Below, piece by piece: positions 44,338 to 55,323 of a DNA stretch of 64,000 nucleotides. Under the pieces are notes generated by a model that saw only the letters and a program-made list of their open reading frames with translations, was not told the DNA's origin and ran no database searches. The DNA is from Bombardia bombarda (lineage: Eukaryota; Ascomycota; Sordariomycetes; Sordariales; Lasiosphaeriaceae). Numbering within the stretch: position 1 is the first letter of the stretch; each line of letters starts with the position of its first letter. A program made the position numbers and the translations under genes. The DNA lies in NCBI GenBank assembly GCA_030512295.1, contig JAULSR010000004.1, forward strand, positions 1,736,001 through 1,800,000, given 5' to 3'.

Positions 44338-45612
44338 TCACTGTGGCGCAAGGATGATATTATCAATCAATCTCACAGCCGGCCCGCCGCTGTGGCCGAG
44401 ATCCTCGCCCTCCCGTGGCGCCTCGACAGGGAGCATCTTAATAGCGCCACTAAGAATGCCGCCCTTGGCTGGGTCAACGACATCCAACTCCACCATGTCG
44501 TCCGGGCCAGCGAGCGAAAGGTAATCAACCTCGAACATAACCCTCCTCTCCGGGACCAACGCCATCTGCCCTTCCAGCGTCTCCTTTACGACACGCTGGG
44601 CAGCAGACAAGATTGTCTCCCGGTCGCGCGCACCGGCCCCATACGCCGCTTCCGCGGCGCTGAGCGCCCTATGCAGGACCGTCGCCACGACGCGCCTCCG
44701 CTCACCAAGATAGACGTTGCGCGAGCTCAGCGCCAGCCCGTCGGCGGCGCGCGTCGTCGGGCCGATGACCACCTCAACAGGCAGCATGAAATCACGCACC
44801 ATGGCGCGAATCACCACCGTCTGCTGCACGTCCTTCTGGCCAAAGTAGACGCGCTCGGGCTGCACCATGTTAAACAGCTTCATGCACACGGTCGCGACGC
44901 CGCGGAAGAAGGTCGGCCGCGAGGCGCCCTCGAGCACCTCGGCTACGGGGGTGATATTCACAAAACTCCCCTTGCTGTCAACCTCCTGCCCGGGGAAGCC
45001 GGCGGGGTAGACGTCTGCGGTGGTGGGCGCAAAGACGGCGCTGATACGCCCCAGGTTGGCGCCGTCGTCGGCCAGCTCGCGGTCGAGGCGCGCCAGCTTC
45101 TCCGTGTCGGCTGCCCAGGTGACGGGGTACGAAGCCAGGTCCTCTTTGATGCCGAATTGGGCGGGGTTGACGTAGATGGAGACGATGACGTGGTGGTTCT
45201 CGCGCGCGGCGGCGCGGATGAGCGAGATGTGGCCCTCGTGCAGCGCGCCCATGGTCGGGACCAGGCCGACGGTCCGCCGGTCGAGGAGGTGTGGGCGCCG
45301 CCAGCGGCGCACGGAGTCGACGGTGCGCAGGACGCGGATCGAGGTCGCCGGGATCTTTTCGAGCGACGACGGGGATGATGTTCGGCAGGCCATGGTGCGT
45401 GATGGGGTCGTCGAGGGGTGCAGTGGTTGTGCTCGTGTCCTTGTTGCTCGTGCTTGGGGGGTTTGTAGAAGGAGCGACGAGGACGACGGGGAGGACGATG
45501 AGAGACTTCCAGTTGTCAAAGCACGCGAGTACTTCGAGATGGCGAGGGCGGGACGGAGGGCGGAGCGGAGGGGGCTGATGGTGGCATGTCGGAGCATGGG
45601 CAGCGCCAGCAT
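44338..45612 (-). CDS. pan6: Pantoate--beta-alanine ligase (pantothenate synthetase)
   Basis: Condenses pantoate and beta-alanine with ATP to give pantothenate, the vitamin B5 precursor of CoA. It is an intronless ORF of 424 aa. Seen: about 85 N-terminal residues rich in Ser/Thr/Arg that look like a mitochondrial presequence with low-complexity Ser. The catalytic core follows: GLVPTMGALHEGHISLIRAA (HXGH nucleotide-binding motif at ~125-128), VSIYVNPAQFG, FRGVATVCMKLFNMVQPERVYFGQKD, and GLALSSRNVYL (KMSKS-like region). The C terminus is the FEVDYLSL domain. Two insertions relative to bacterial PanC (about 145-210) are usual for fungal enzymes. The ATG at 45612 is the first in frame. Confidence 0.92.
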   Translation of the reverse strand: MLALPMLRHATISPLRSALRPALAISKYSRALTTGSLSSSSPSSSSLLLQTPQARATRTRAQPLHPSTTPSRTMACRTSSPSSLEKIPATSIRVLRTVDSVRRWRRPHLLDRRTVGLVPTMGALHEGHISLIRAAARENHHVIVSIYVNPAQFGIKEDLASYPVTWAADTEKLARLDRELADDGANLGRISAVFAPTTADVYPAGFPGQEVDSKGSFVNITPVAEVLEGASRPTFFRGVATVCMKLFNMVQPERVYFGQKDVQQTVVIRAMVRDFMLPVEVVIGPTTRAADGLALSSRNVYLGERRRVVATVLHRALSAAEAAYGAGARDRETILSAAQRVVKETLEGQMALVPERRVMFEVDYLSLAGPDDMVELDVVDPAKGGILSGAIKMLPVEAPREGEDLGHSGGPAVRLIDNIILAPQ

Positions 45613-46092
45613 CTTGCTTGCCGTCTGTGGAGCTCAATGGCTTAGTAGAGGGAAGGTAGACTTTCGGGGTACGTAGTCGAGACTCGAGAGGGGAGAGAGC
45701 GGATTCTGCTGGCCATGGCCTTGGCCGGCGAGAGCGGGAAACTTTAACGAGGCAGCATCCTGTCAAGCTGTGATGGTATCTGCAGCGGAGTTTTGAGGAC
45801 GGATAAAGATGGGGCTGCAGGTTCGTCCCAGAAAAGAATCTCCGAGCTGGCCACTGGCTCAAGGCATGCCCCCGGCTGCAGCACAGTGCCTGCACGTGTT
45901 AAGGTGGGGCGTTTTTCCAGGCTTGCCAGGGTCAATCTACGACAGCTTCGTAGTAGTCTAGGCTCTGTGGGACTTTGTTCAGCCCGCACTATCAAGTATG
46001 AACTGATTAAATGTCATTGAAAGCAGAATTGTATCGCGAGCAAGGAAAATATGGTATGGTTTTCTCTTGACCCCCAAAAGAGAAAATTGCAG
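45613..46092. other. Intergenic, nothing recognised
   Basis: 5' flank of the pantothenate synthetase gene and 3' flank of the carboxypeptidase-like gene, both on the minus strand. Confidence 0.45.
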
Positions 46093-48014
46093 CTACCACA
46101 TAAAGGCCACCACACTTACCACAAAAAGGCCCCAAAGAGCATTCGCCAAACTTGCCTTGCTCCAGATTGGACTGGCACTGGAGGTCCTCGCTGAACTCAT
46201 AGCAACCTGCGCGCCGCCTTGCGTTGTTCCACTCTCTGCTGCCGTGCTGTTACACGCTGCAGTGATATCCCCATCACCCAATCCCACAAGCACAGTCCCA
46301 TTTCCCATTTCCACGCTCGGCTGCGACAACGGGCTAGCATCCGTCGTAAACGGGGCTGTACTCTGAAAGTTCTCAACACGGCCGAGCAAGATCTCAAGCG
46401 CCCGAAACGCCACCGCCGGCTGGTCCGCTGTCAGAAAGTGTCCAGCCGGAGCAACACCAATATACGTGAGCCCACGCTCGCTGTGGCTTGTCCCAAATAC
46501 ACCCGCCCCAGCTATCTCGGTGAACTCTCTATCGACATGACGAGGGATGTACAGCGGATCAACAGGCTGCTCTTGGAATCCAAGCTTGCCGCCCCATGTC
46601 ATGTTCTGGATGCTCAGCAGAGTACCGTCGGCCATGAGCACAAAGCCCTGACTGCTATGGCCAATAATCACATTCTGCGTGCGGTCGATGACATGAGGGA
46701 TCACAGGCTGGCTACCCGGCCCCTCATTCACTGATTTGTCTGTGCCGTTGACAAACACCGGTTGTGTGGCGCAAAACTCCCAGGTCTGGTTTACGGGCGC
46801 ATGTATGGCTGCCTTGACGTCGGCGCGGTTGAAGTAGGCCGGTCCAGCACCGTCGGGCACGTAATTAGTCCCTACAGAGAAGCCGAGCGGGTCGTAAACC
46901 AGAGGACAGCGATCCGCGACCTCATAGACGTTGAAGCACGGATTGAGCTCAAGAGCTGCGAGGTAGACTTGGACGAAGAGATCGCAGCCCGTCAGCTCGT
47001 TGTCGTCATCTTGCTGGCCAGGGAGGTCGGAAGGCTGTATCCCGGCCGGCGGGAATACTAGATATTTCTGCAGGTACTCAGTGTAGCCACACTGATCGGC
47101 CGCAGACTGGATACTCTGAGAGTAGCTGTCGTTGAAGGCGAACACGTCTTTCCACTGGTTGACAAAGGCCGCCACGGGAATATCGGTAGGGAGAGATCGT
47201 TTGGAGAACAATCCGTCAAAAATCAACATACCGGACACGTTGAAGTAGTCTTTGTCGTTTTCATCGAGCATAGCGCTGGAGATGTATGGTGTGTACATGC
47301 CGCTGTATGAAGACCCCGTCACATAGACCTTGGCACCCTGTAGCGAGAAGGTGTCGACAAAGTTCTTCCAGAACCCCAGGAACTGCCTGGCAACGTCACG
47401 CTCATCCTCTGCTGTGACAGTACCATGCGAGAAGCCCGCTCCAATAGGCGAGTCAATCCAGACGACGTTGGACAAGTGGTGCCAGCTCCACTTGTTGGCA
47501 AACGGCTTGAACGTTCCGGGTTGCCACAGCATTGGACCGTTTGATTGAAGCAGCTCTCCAACGGACGAACATCCGGGTCCTCCCGTCAGCCATATCATGA
47601 CCTCCTTTGGACCCTCCTGTGCCACTGGATTGGTTGACGGGAAGAACCAGAAGAAGAGCTCGTTGCTGGTATTGGTGCCATTGATGGGTAACAGTCCCGC
47701 GTACGACTCGCCCACGTCAAAGTCGACTTCGGGGATGGCCGATCCGTTGATGGCGAATGCTACAGAATGAACTGGTTATTTATATGTCTCATGCTGATCA
47801 CAGGGAATTTCATACGTCTTGTTTTATCGTTGAGAAAGAGCGGCTGCGCCTGGCGTTTTTCAAATGGCGATGCTCTTGCGGTGAAATCCCCCCGTGATTC
47901 TAGGTGTCTCGCTGCCAGTTCAGGATACATCTGGTTCCAATTAAGGATACCGAGAACCGAACCCGCAAAAGCGAGCACGAGAGAGCTGTGACAACAAAAC
48001 ATGCTGACTAGCAT
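46093..48014 (-). CDS. S10 serine carboxypeptidase-like secreted/GPI-type protein
   Basis: Two exons: 48014-47816 and 47759-46093; the frame closes and gives 621 aa. Seen: a signal peptide (MLVSMFCCHSSLVLAFAGSVLG), a propeptide-like segment with a KR site, and the S10 fold motifs GESYAGLLPI, WLTGGPGCSS (~123-132) and WIDSPIGAGFS. The nucleophile elbow is GSSYSG, with Ser at ~217. The conserved His is in VAPAGHFLTADQP at ~507, and several N-glycosylation sequons are present. A Ser-rich stretch and a hydrophobic tail (ANALWGLFVVSVVAF) at the C terminus suggest a GPI anchor. Where relatives usually read GHxxLD(F/M), with the catalytic Asp, this protein reads GHSSQGF (~433-439), so the Asp seems to be lost. 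It may be catalytically impaired, or my alignment of that segment may be wrong. Confidence 0.85.
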
Positions 48015-48854
48015 ACCTTAGCCTAGCAAGGAGTTTGAAATATGAACAGGCACGAGAAGATGAAGGAAGATGTATCAAGCTATGGCGGACGAGAAGTAAT
48101 TATATTCACCCAGCGTTCAAACAATTGTTGCGAAAGTAATAAATTAGTACTCATCACCGATACGAACCTTTCTTCTAATATGCCTCTTTTGGGTATCATG
48201 AATATGATTCGGGACGGAAAGCCCAACTTCCAGGTGAAAAGGGGTGGTAGAAAGATTGCTTGAACCGACGTTTCGTCAAAAGATCCGTGCAGTGAAGTCA
48301 TGTCAGGCTGGAGGCAGGAGCAACTTGGTCAAATCCATCAATCACGCATCGCTCTGAACACGAGTAGACTGGATGGGTGCATAGACCCATCACCCATGCT
48401 GTTGGGTTGCACAGAAACGGTGCCGAGACGATAGGTTCCTGCATCGTAGTACCGATTGAGGCATATCACGCCAGGCAGCTAGACTATTGGTAGTTGGGTG
48501 TGATTGAGATCGAAATCAGATTGACGGCTCGGGGGTTTGTGAACACTTGCCCAACTTTCCCACCGCACTGGCCAATCGTGTTGAATTCAAGTGCTTGCGT
48601 ATGCCGGCTCATAGGAAGATCAAACTTAGAATTGATATGCCGTTGGAGGGCTGGGAAAACTGATCGCCGAATCTGAAACCAACTCGCATGGCTGCAGATG
48701 CTCTTGTTCGATGGAGAATCAAATAGTCTTCATTAGATGGGTGTAGGTTGTTTGTTTAATTAGCATCTACAAAGCAAAAAAAGTATCACCTAACAACTCT
48801 GTTGAACGAAAGCTATGTGTGATTAAGCATGTATGGGTGAATGGCAAAAGATTA
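48015..48854. other. Intergenic, nothing recognised
   Basis: AT-rich spacer upstream of the carboxypeptidase-like gene. No ORF of interest. Confidence 0.45.
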
Positions 48855-48944
48855 TGACAAGAGTGGGATTCGAACCCACGCCCTTTCGGACCGCGAATTC
48901 AGGTTTCCTGAACACGGCGCCTTAGACCGCTCGGCCATCTTGCC
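48855..48944 (-). tRNA. tRNA-Leu(CAG) with 10-nt intron
   Basis: Acceptor stem GGCAAGA pairs with TCTTGTC (one G-U), with discriminator A. The anticodon stem is CCGTG/CGCGG. The 17-nt loop resolves to a normal 7-nt loop with anticodon CAG (48910-48908) if a 10-nt intron (48906-48897) is removed after position 37. A long class-II variable arm and a standard T arm (GTGGGTTCGAATCCCAC) are present. The CAG anticodon reads CTG as leucine. Confidence 0.9.
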
Positions 48945-49639
48945 AGGCTGATTGATGGAGTCTACGTCGAGGATAGTGCCTATGTGGGGAGTGGCAGAGG
49001 CGAATTTTGCGTTTAATTTGATTGATCCACAGTGAAGGTGGAAGAATTCGTTTGACAAATACCGTTCGCTGTTGTTGGAGCGGTCCAGATGGAGCGATCG
49101 AACGCAGACAAGTGACCGAGTAAAACGCGCTGTGAGCGTCATAGTGACTGGCACAAATTATATGTTAAAAGCAGTGAGCTCAAAATGCACTACTGGACTG
49201 AATCATTGACACGATTGAGAAAGAAGTCCGAGTATCTTTTTGGGTCAGGACAACGACATAATGATCGGACGAGGACAATCAGCTGCAACCAGCTGGCCAC
49301 GGCTAAGAGCGGGCTGAAGTGGCGAAAGTTATTCATTATGATCCATGCTAAACTTGCCCATCCGAACCCTGGGGAAAATGTCCGATAGCTGCTTATCAAC
49401 CCAGCGCAAGTGCGGGGCAATTTTCTGTGTTGCTCACAAAATTCTCGACCAACGAGCGCCCCGCCTTCGCCCGACTTCGAGACATCGAATCGCTATTCTA
49501 TCTATAATAATCCGTCGACAACACTCGATTTTTCGCGACGGTACATATCGATTTCTACAAAATCAGATAATAGAGGGCAATCGAAACTCGAAAGCCGGAC
49601 CAGCCCAACACGGCACATCTCGAAAAGCGCTCCGCCATC
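48945..49639. other. Intergenic, nothing recognised
   Basis: Spacer between the tRNA and nmd3. It should contain the nmd3 promoter; the last 200 bases are CGA-rich. Confidence 0.45.
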
Positions 49640-51332
49640 ATGGATCTGGACGCCCCCATCAGCATCGCCTCCGTTACAAACAGTTCGCGGACTGGCGCAA
49701 CGTGAGTTTCTGCCAGATTTATGGGGCTCTCGTGTATCTCATGTTGACGTTTCTCTAGTATTCTCTGCTGCAACTGCGGAGCTCCTATCGACGGTACCGC
49801 TTCCGCCGGCGCCCTGTGCTACGACTGGTAAGTCATGGATACGTCTGCTCAGCGCTGGGCGCTCAAACATGTGTCAAAGCTCACACCTATTTCTCTAGTA
49901 TCAAATCCACAATCGATATATCCGCGGGCATCCAGCGCGAAGCTACACTCCACACGTGCCGTGATTGCGACAGATGGCTCCTCCCGCCCAACAGCTGGGT
50001 GAACGCCGCCCCGAGTCCCGAGAGCTGCTGTCGCTGTGCCTGAAGAGACTGAGGAATCTGGGCAAGGTCCGCATCACAGACGCTAGGTTTATCTGGACAG
50101 AGCCTCATTCGCGGAGAGTCAAGGTCAAGGTCACAGTACAAGATGAGGTTGCCGAGGGTGTTTTGTTACAGCAGAGTTTCGAGGTTGTCTATATCGTTGC
50201 CCACCAGCAGTGCAAGGAGTGCCAAAAGTCATACACAGCCAACATTTGGCGCGCGGCGGTACAGCTACGACAGAAGGTCACCCACAAGAGGACGTTCCTG
50301 CTCCTGGAGCAGCTGATCCTCAAGCACCAGGCCCATCGGGACGCCATCAACATCAAGGAGGAGAGAGACGGTATCGACTTCTACTTTGCGCAAAAGAACC
50401 AGGCCGAGGCTTTCATCAACTTTCTAAAGTCAGTTGTGCCAGTCAACAGCAAAGACTCCAGGCATTTGATCTCTTCCGATACTCAGTCCGGAAACAAGTC
50501 GTACAAGTACAGTTACTCAGTCGAGATCGTACCTATTTGCAGAGATGATTTGGTGGCGTTGCCGCTCAAGATCGCAAAGTCGATTGGCAATATTTCGCCC
50601 CTCGTTATCTGCCACCGCATTGGTACATCCGTCAACTTCCTCGACCCCAACACTCTCCAAACGGCAGATATCAGCGCGGAGATGTACTGGCGGGCACCGT
50701 TCGCACCCCTGGCAGGTACCCCCGATATGGTTGAGTTTATTGTCATGGACATCGAACCCGCAGGCATTCGCAAGGGCAAGTGGCTCCTGTCCGAGGTTAT
50801 CATTGCCCGGGCTTCCGATCTGGGAGTAAATGACCAAGTCTATTTTGCGAGAACTCATTTCGGCAACCTCCTTCATCCCGGCGACTCTGTCCTCGGTTAT
50901 ATGATCACGGGCGGAAACTACAACTCGGAATTCTTCGACAACATCGAGGCGTCCAAGGCTTTCGGCTCCACTATCCCTGACGTGATTATCGTCAAGAAGC
51001 ACTATCCCAACAAGCGCAGAAACAAGAAGAGAAACTGGAAGCTCAAGCGCATGAACAAGGATGAGGGCGACCTGCTGCCCAAGGCGGCCGACCAGGAGCG
51101 TATGGAGGCCGAGTACGAGATGTTCTTGCGGGATGTCGAAGAGGATGAGGAGCTTCGTGCTGCTCTGGCGTTGTACAAGAACACAAAGAAGAGGCAACCG
51201 CAAGATGCGGACGCCATGAGCGTTGCCGATACGGAGATGACGACAGGGGAGGATGAAGACAACGGCCCAAAGATCGACATGGATGAGCTGCTCGACGACT
51301 TTGACGAAATGGGCATCAATGATCGAGCTTAG
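49640..51332 (+). CDS. nmd3: 60S ribosomal export protein Nmd3, with one-base frameshift
   Basis: Adaptor that recruits the exportin Crm1 to pre-60S subunits. Exons: 49640-49701, 49759-49827 and 49899-51332. Seen: N-terminal zinc-binding cysteines (LCCNCGAPIDG, LCYDCIKS, CRDCDRW), the body with FIWTEPHSRR, AHQQCKECQKSYT, NIWRAAVQLRQKV and KRTFLLLEQLILKH, then SYSVEIVPICRDDLV and NDQVYFARTHFG. The basic stretch is RRNKKRNWKLKRM, and the acidic tail resembles a Crm1-dependent export signal (MDELLDDFDEMGI). The three exons total one base short of a full frame. The N-terminal frame (PPNSWVNAA) and the body frame (ESRELLSLCLKRL) meet at the C run 50009-50012, and one extra base there would give a single intervening residue, exactly as in yeast Nmd3. 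As nmd3 is essential in yeast, a sequence error is more likely than a real lesion. Confidence 0.88.
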
Positions 51333-52001
51333 GTTGGTTGATCCGGGGTTGTTATTTAACGCGAATTCTGTTTATACCTAGACCGGGGGCTTGGGGGAAA
51401 AACTGGGAGGGAATCGTTTCTGCGCCTCGCTGGTATCAAGGGTTTGCTATTTGACGTGGCCAAGACGAAAATGATCAGATTACCTCCAGGGTCAACTGGG
51501 GCACTACACTACTATTACCAACCTCTGTGCGTTTTGCTCGTGATGAATGTGATTTGTAGGTGAAGAAGGGACAGTTGCTCTGCCCCACATCCCGACTAAT
51601 GACATGATACAGTTGAACATGTTTCTCATTCACAATGATGTGTAAATGGAGATTATAGGTGTCGTATAAGAATAGATAATTCTGGCCAATATTAACCAAC
51701 ACATTGGTAAGTGTAGGGGTTGGCCGATAGCTGGGCAATCCAGCAACCAAGTTCAGGGGTAATTTGTCTGTTCAAGCTCAAAGAAGAGCTAGCCAAGGCC
51801 ATTTGCTCGAATGTATCAGAGCCCCGAAGCCGCAAAACCCCGCCAAAAATAACAATCTATGCGTAGGGCTCCTTTCGTATTTGTATGTGATGCATCCAAG
51901 CATGCGCGACAAAGGTCAGAAACATGACCTAGCGGAGCACGAGGCTATCTCTCTTATGTACTCAGCCACATTTAGTATTCTTGCTCGCTTTGTAATCCAG
52001 A
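51333..52001. other. Intergenic between convergent genes
   Basis: 3' flanks of nmd3 (plus) and esf2 (minus). No gene recognised. Confidence 0.45.
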
Positions 52002-53084
52002 CTAAAAGATGCTGCTCAAGACTCTCTTTACCTGCTCGGGCTGCTCCTCTCCAATCTTCCTCTTCTTTGCAAGGGGTATCTGTTTAAACGTCCGTGTCCT
52101 TTCCCGTACAGCCGGCTTCTCATCTCCCGTAGCAGCAGGAGCAGAAGCAGCGCCACCCGCCTCCTCGTCACCGCCACTACTGCCATCACCACCAACACCA
52201 GCCGCCGCCGCCGCCGCCTCCTTCCTCTCCTTCTTCGCCGCCGTCTTCGCGTGCATACCATCAAGCATTTTTGCGCGCTCCAAGTTCTGCACAAACAGCT
52301 TATTCTCCTTTGTCGTCTTGCTGATTTCGGCGCGCATCCTGCTGGAGCGCTCGGCGTTCTCGGCCGAGATCTGCTCAGTCAGGTCGGACCACTTGAAGCC
52401 CTTGAGGTACAAGAGATTCCAGATGTCGTCGCGGTAGTAGGTGCCCTTCTTGCCGCCGATGGTGCGGGCGTTGAGCAGCTCGCAGGCCTTCTTGGCGTCA
52501 GCCTTGCGCGTGAACTCGACCCACCCCTCGGTGTAGGAGCGCTTCTTGTTGCCGCCCGACTTGACGCGCCTGCTGTGCGAGGCCGGGTCCTCGGGCGCGA
52601 GGAAGAGCCGGTTGATCTTGCCGTAGGGCTCGAGCAGGGAGCGCAGCTTGGCTGGCTTGAGGAAGGGCGGCACGCGCGAGAGGTAGACGACGCCCGACTT
52701 GCGGATGGCCTCTTCGGATGCGACTAGGTTTTTTCTGCTGAGGGGCTTGGAGACGCCGGGGAAGATGGCCTCTTCTTGGTCGTCCTCGTCGGGTTGTTTC
52801 TTCTTCTTGTTGTTCTTTTTGTCTTGTTTCGCCTGGTCCGTCGTTGATTTTGTAACGCTGTCGTCTAGCTGTGCACCGCCATCGTCGCTCTCGTTGTCCT
52901 CTGCATCGCTCGCGTCCTCTGCGCCACTGTCACCGTCGTTGTCGCTGCGGTCGTCGTCGACTACTCTGCGCCGCTTAGCGCTACGTCCGCCCTTTTGGAG
53001 CTCATCTTCGGAGTCGTTATCGCGACCGGCGTCATCGTCGCTGTCACCTGCGTCGAGGAATTTGTTTCTGTTCTCGGACACCAT
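52002..53084 (-). CDS. esf2: Pre-rRNA processing protein Esf2 (ABT1 family)
   Basis: Nucleolar protein of the small-subunit processome, stimulating the helicase Dbp8 and early pre-rRNA cleavage in yeast. It is an intronless CDS of 360 aa from the ATG at 53084; the frame is open upstream, but the conserved protein starts there. Seen: a strongly acidic N terminus (Asp/Glu/Ser repeats, ~10-75) with a KRRR basic patch, a Lys-rich stretch, then LSRKNLVASEEAIRKSGVVYLSRVPPFLKPAKLRSLLEPYGKI as an RRM-like domain (~125-225). It continues with GWVEFTRKADAKKACELLN, IGGKKGTYYRDDIWNLLYLKGFKWSDLTEQI (family signature) and a coiled helix. The C terminus is low-complexity and Ala/Gly-rich, ending in KQIPLAKKRKIGEE. 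Confidence 0.9.
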   Translation of the reverse strand: MVSENRNKFLDAGDSDDDAGRDNDSEDELQKGGRSAKRRRVVDDDRSDNDGDSGAEDASDAEDNESDDGGAQLDDSVTKSTTDQAKQDKKNNKKKKQPDEDDQEEAIFPGVSKPLSRKNLVASEEAIRKSGVVYLSRVPPFLKPAKLRSLLEPYGKINRLFLAPEDPASHSRRVKSGGNKKRSYTEGWVEFTRKADAKKACELLNARTIGGKKGTYYRDDIWNLLYLKGFKWSDLTEQISAENAERSSRMRAEISKTTKENKLFVQNLERAKMLDGMHAKTAAKKERKEAAAAAAGVGGDGSSGGDEEAGGAASAPAATGDEKPAVRERTRTFKQIPLAKKRKIGEEQPEQVKRVLSSIF

Positions 53085-53803
53085 TTTTGCTGTATTTTGT
53101 CCTGGAAATACAGGCTCGGTTTTGTCAAGGTACCAGGAAGATATCCAAAGATCAATTGGACGGTTGAGCTGCAATGAGAGCCAGAAATTTAGAGTGGAGA
53201 CAGATATTAACGGCCCGTGCGGAGGGGAAAAGGTTACAGCCAAAGGAACTTACGAATCAGGACACTAATTCTTGTACAGTTGTGTATTGCCTACAGGAGA
53301 GTAAATTTTGTGAATCACTTTCAGATCGTATAAGCAATAATTCATATGTTCGCTGCAATTATCAACCGTTTCTGTCTAATTCTAAGGCTGGAACTGAACA
53401 AGTCGCCTCACGCAACAAGTCTTGCCCCGTTATCGTTATCTGTGTCAGGCGCTTGGGGACGGTTACAATTCGGACTGACTTACGATCATAGCCCTCGAGG
53501 TGTTATCTTATCTGCGATGCCGAGGACGGAGCTAGGGGCTGCCCCTCCTCTCCCAACTCCCTGGCACAGCGACGACAGGAGGTGGCGGGGTGGTGCTTCG
53601 GGTGGTTCTTTCCTACTTAGGGAGCTACCCAGACCGTATGTTGGGAAGTTGGACTGCCTAGGCATCCTCCGAAAATAATTACCTTACTACTGGGCAGGCA
53701 ATAATATCCAACCCTTCATAATCACCCAATATTAATTCCGTCATTTGCCATTGATAAGGCAGCTATTCCCTCTATTATAAGTACCTAAGTCTAAACCGCC
53801 ACC
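53085..53803. promoter_or_regulatory. Divergent promoter region
   Basis: A 720-bp spacer between esf2 (minus) and the aldehyde dehydrogenase gene (plus), with both promoters. A TATA-like element (ctattataag) lies at 53772, about 30 bases before the aldehyde dehydrogenase ATG. Confidence 0.4.
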
Positions 53804-55323
53804 ATGTCTGTCGAGGTGATCAAAACCATCTCGCCCACGACAGATGAGGCCATCCTCACGCGCAATGGCATCTCGCCCGATGAGCTTAATCAGATGCCCG
53901 ATATCGCCACATGGGCATTCCAGTCATGGAGCACCACAAAGCTGGTCAACCGCCAGATAATCATCGGGAAGGCCCTGAAACTCCTCTTGGAGAAGCAGGA
54001 TGAGCTTGCCACCGAGCTCACTGTCCAGATGGGTCGCCCCATTGCGTATACGGCCAAGGAGATCACCACCGCCGTCAAGAGGGCCGAGTATCTTCTCAAG
54101 ATTAGTGACGAGGTTCTCAAAGACACAGACGGAGAGGCAGAGAAGGGCTTCAAGCGATTTATCCGCAAGATCCCCGTCGGGCCAGTTCTTGTCATCTTTG
54201 CTTGGAACGTATGTGGTGACAATTCAACATCTTATTTTACACTATTATTGACCTTTTGCAGTACCCCTACCTCATCCTCGTCAACTCATTGATACCAGCC
54301 TTGCTCGCTGGTAACACGGTCATCCTCAAGCCCTCCCCGCAGACACCCACCATAGTAGAGCAGATATCCAAGGTCTTCAGTCAGGCAGGATTGCCACATG
54401 GCGTGATTCAGTACTTCCACTCTGGTTCGCCCACAATCATTGAGTCGGTCGTGCGCAGCCCAAAGATTGCTCTCGTTTGCTTTACTGGGTCTGTCGCTGG
54501 TGGCCTGGCCGTCCAGAGCGCTGCGTCAGATCGCATTGTAAATGTCGGCCTCGAGCTGGGAGGAAAAGACCCGGCATACGTTCGTGGGGATGTCGACATT
54601 GCTTGGGCCGCAGAGGAAATTGTTGATGGCGCCATCTTCAACTCGGGCCAGAGTTGCTGCTCCATCGAGCGTGTCTATGTGGACGAGAAGATTCACGACG
54701 AATTTGTCGCTGCGGTCCAGAACGTTCTGAAGGGCTACAAGCTCGGCGATCCATTAGATAAGGAGACTCACGTCGGGCCAGTCATTTCTAAGCGGTCGAA
54801 AGATGCCATCAATGCCCACATTAAGGATGCAATTGATAAGGGCGCCACCAACGCAACTCCCGACAATGAGACATTCAGCAACCTGCCGCAAAAAGGGAAC
54901 TTTGTCGTGCCTACACTACTCACTAATGTCGACCACACCATGGCGGTCATGAAAGAGGAGACTTTCGGACCCGTCATTCCGGTGATGAAGGTTAAGAGCG
55001 ATACTGAGGCTGTCAAGCTCATGAACGATAGTGAGTTCGGTCTTACCGCGAGCGTTTGGACAAAGGACACGGCCAGAGGATACGAACTATGCGACTATAT
55101 TGAGGCTGGCACGGTTTTTGTCAACCGCTGTGACTACCCAAGCCCGGTAAGTAAACAATTATGCCCAGTGCTACATGAGGGTGCGGTTCTGCTAACAGGG
55201 ACATGGCAGGATTTGGCGTGGACGGGATGGAAGAATTCTGGAAAAGGCGTCACATTGAGCAGATTCGGGTTTGACCAGTTCGTCAAGCTGAAGAGCTATC
55301 ATTTGAAGGACTATCCCAAGTAG
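53804..55323 (+). CDS. NAD(P)-dependent aldehyde dehydrogenase
   Basis: Oxidises an aldehyde to the acid. Three exons: 53804-54208, 54262-55146 and 55210-55323; the frame closes and gives 467 aa. Seen: VLVIFAWNYPYLILVNSLIPALLAGNTVILKPSPQTP (cofactor-binding and stabilising Asn, ~128-163), FTGSVAGG (Rossmann Gly region), VGLELGGKDPAYV with the general-base Glu at ~233, and GQSCCSIERVYV with the catalytic Cys at ~267. KEETFGPVIPVMKV and the C-terminal GWKNSGKGVTLSRFGFDQFVKLKSYHLK follow. The first intron splits the WN|YP motif. It resembles the short succinate-semialdehyde/betaine-aldehyde type enzymes; the substrate is not deducible. The start context is ideal (ccaccATGT). Confidence 0.9.
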
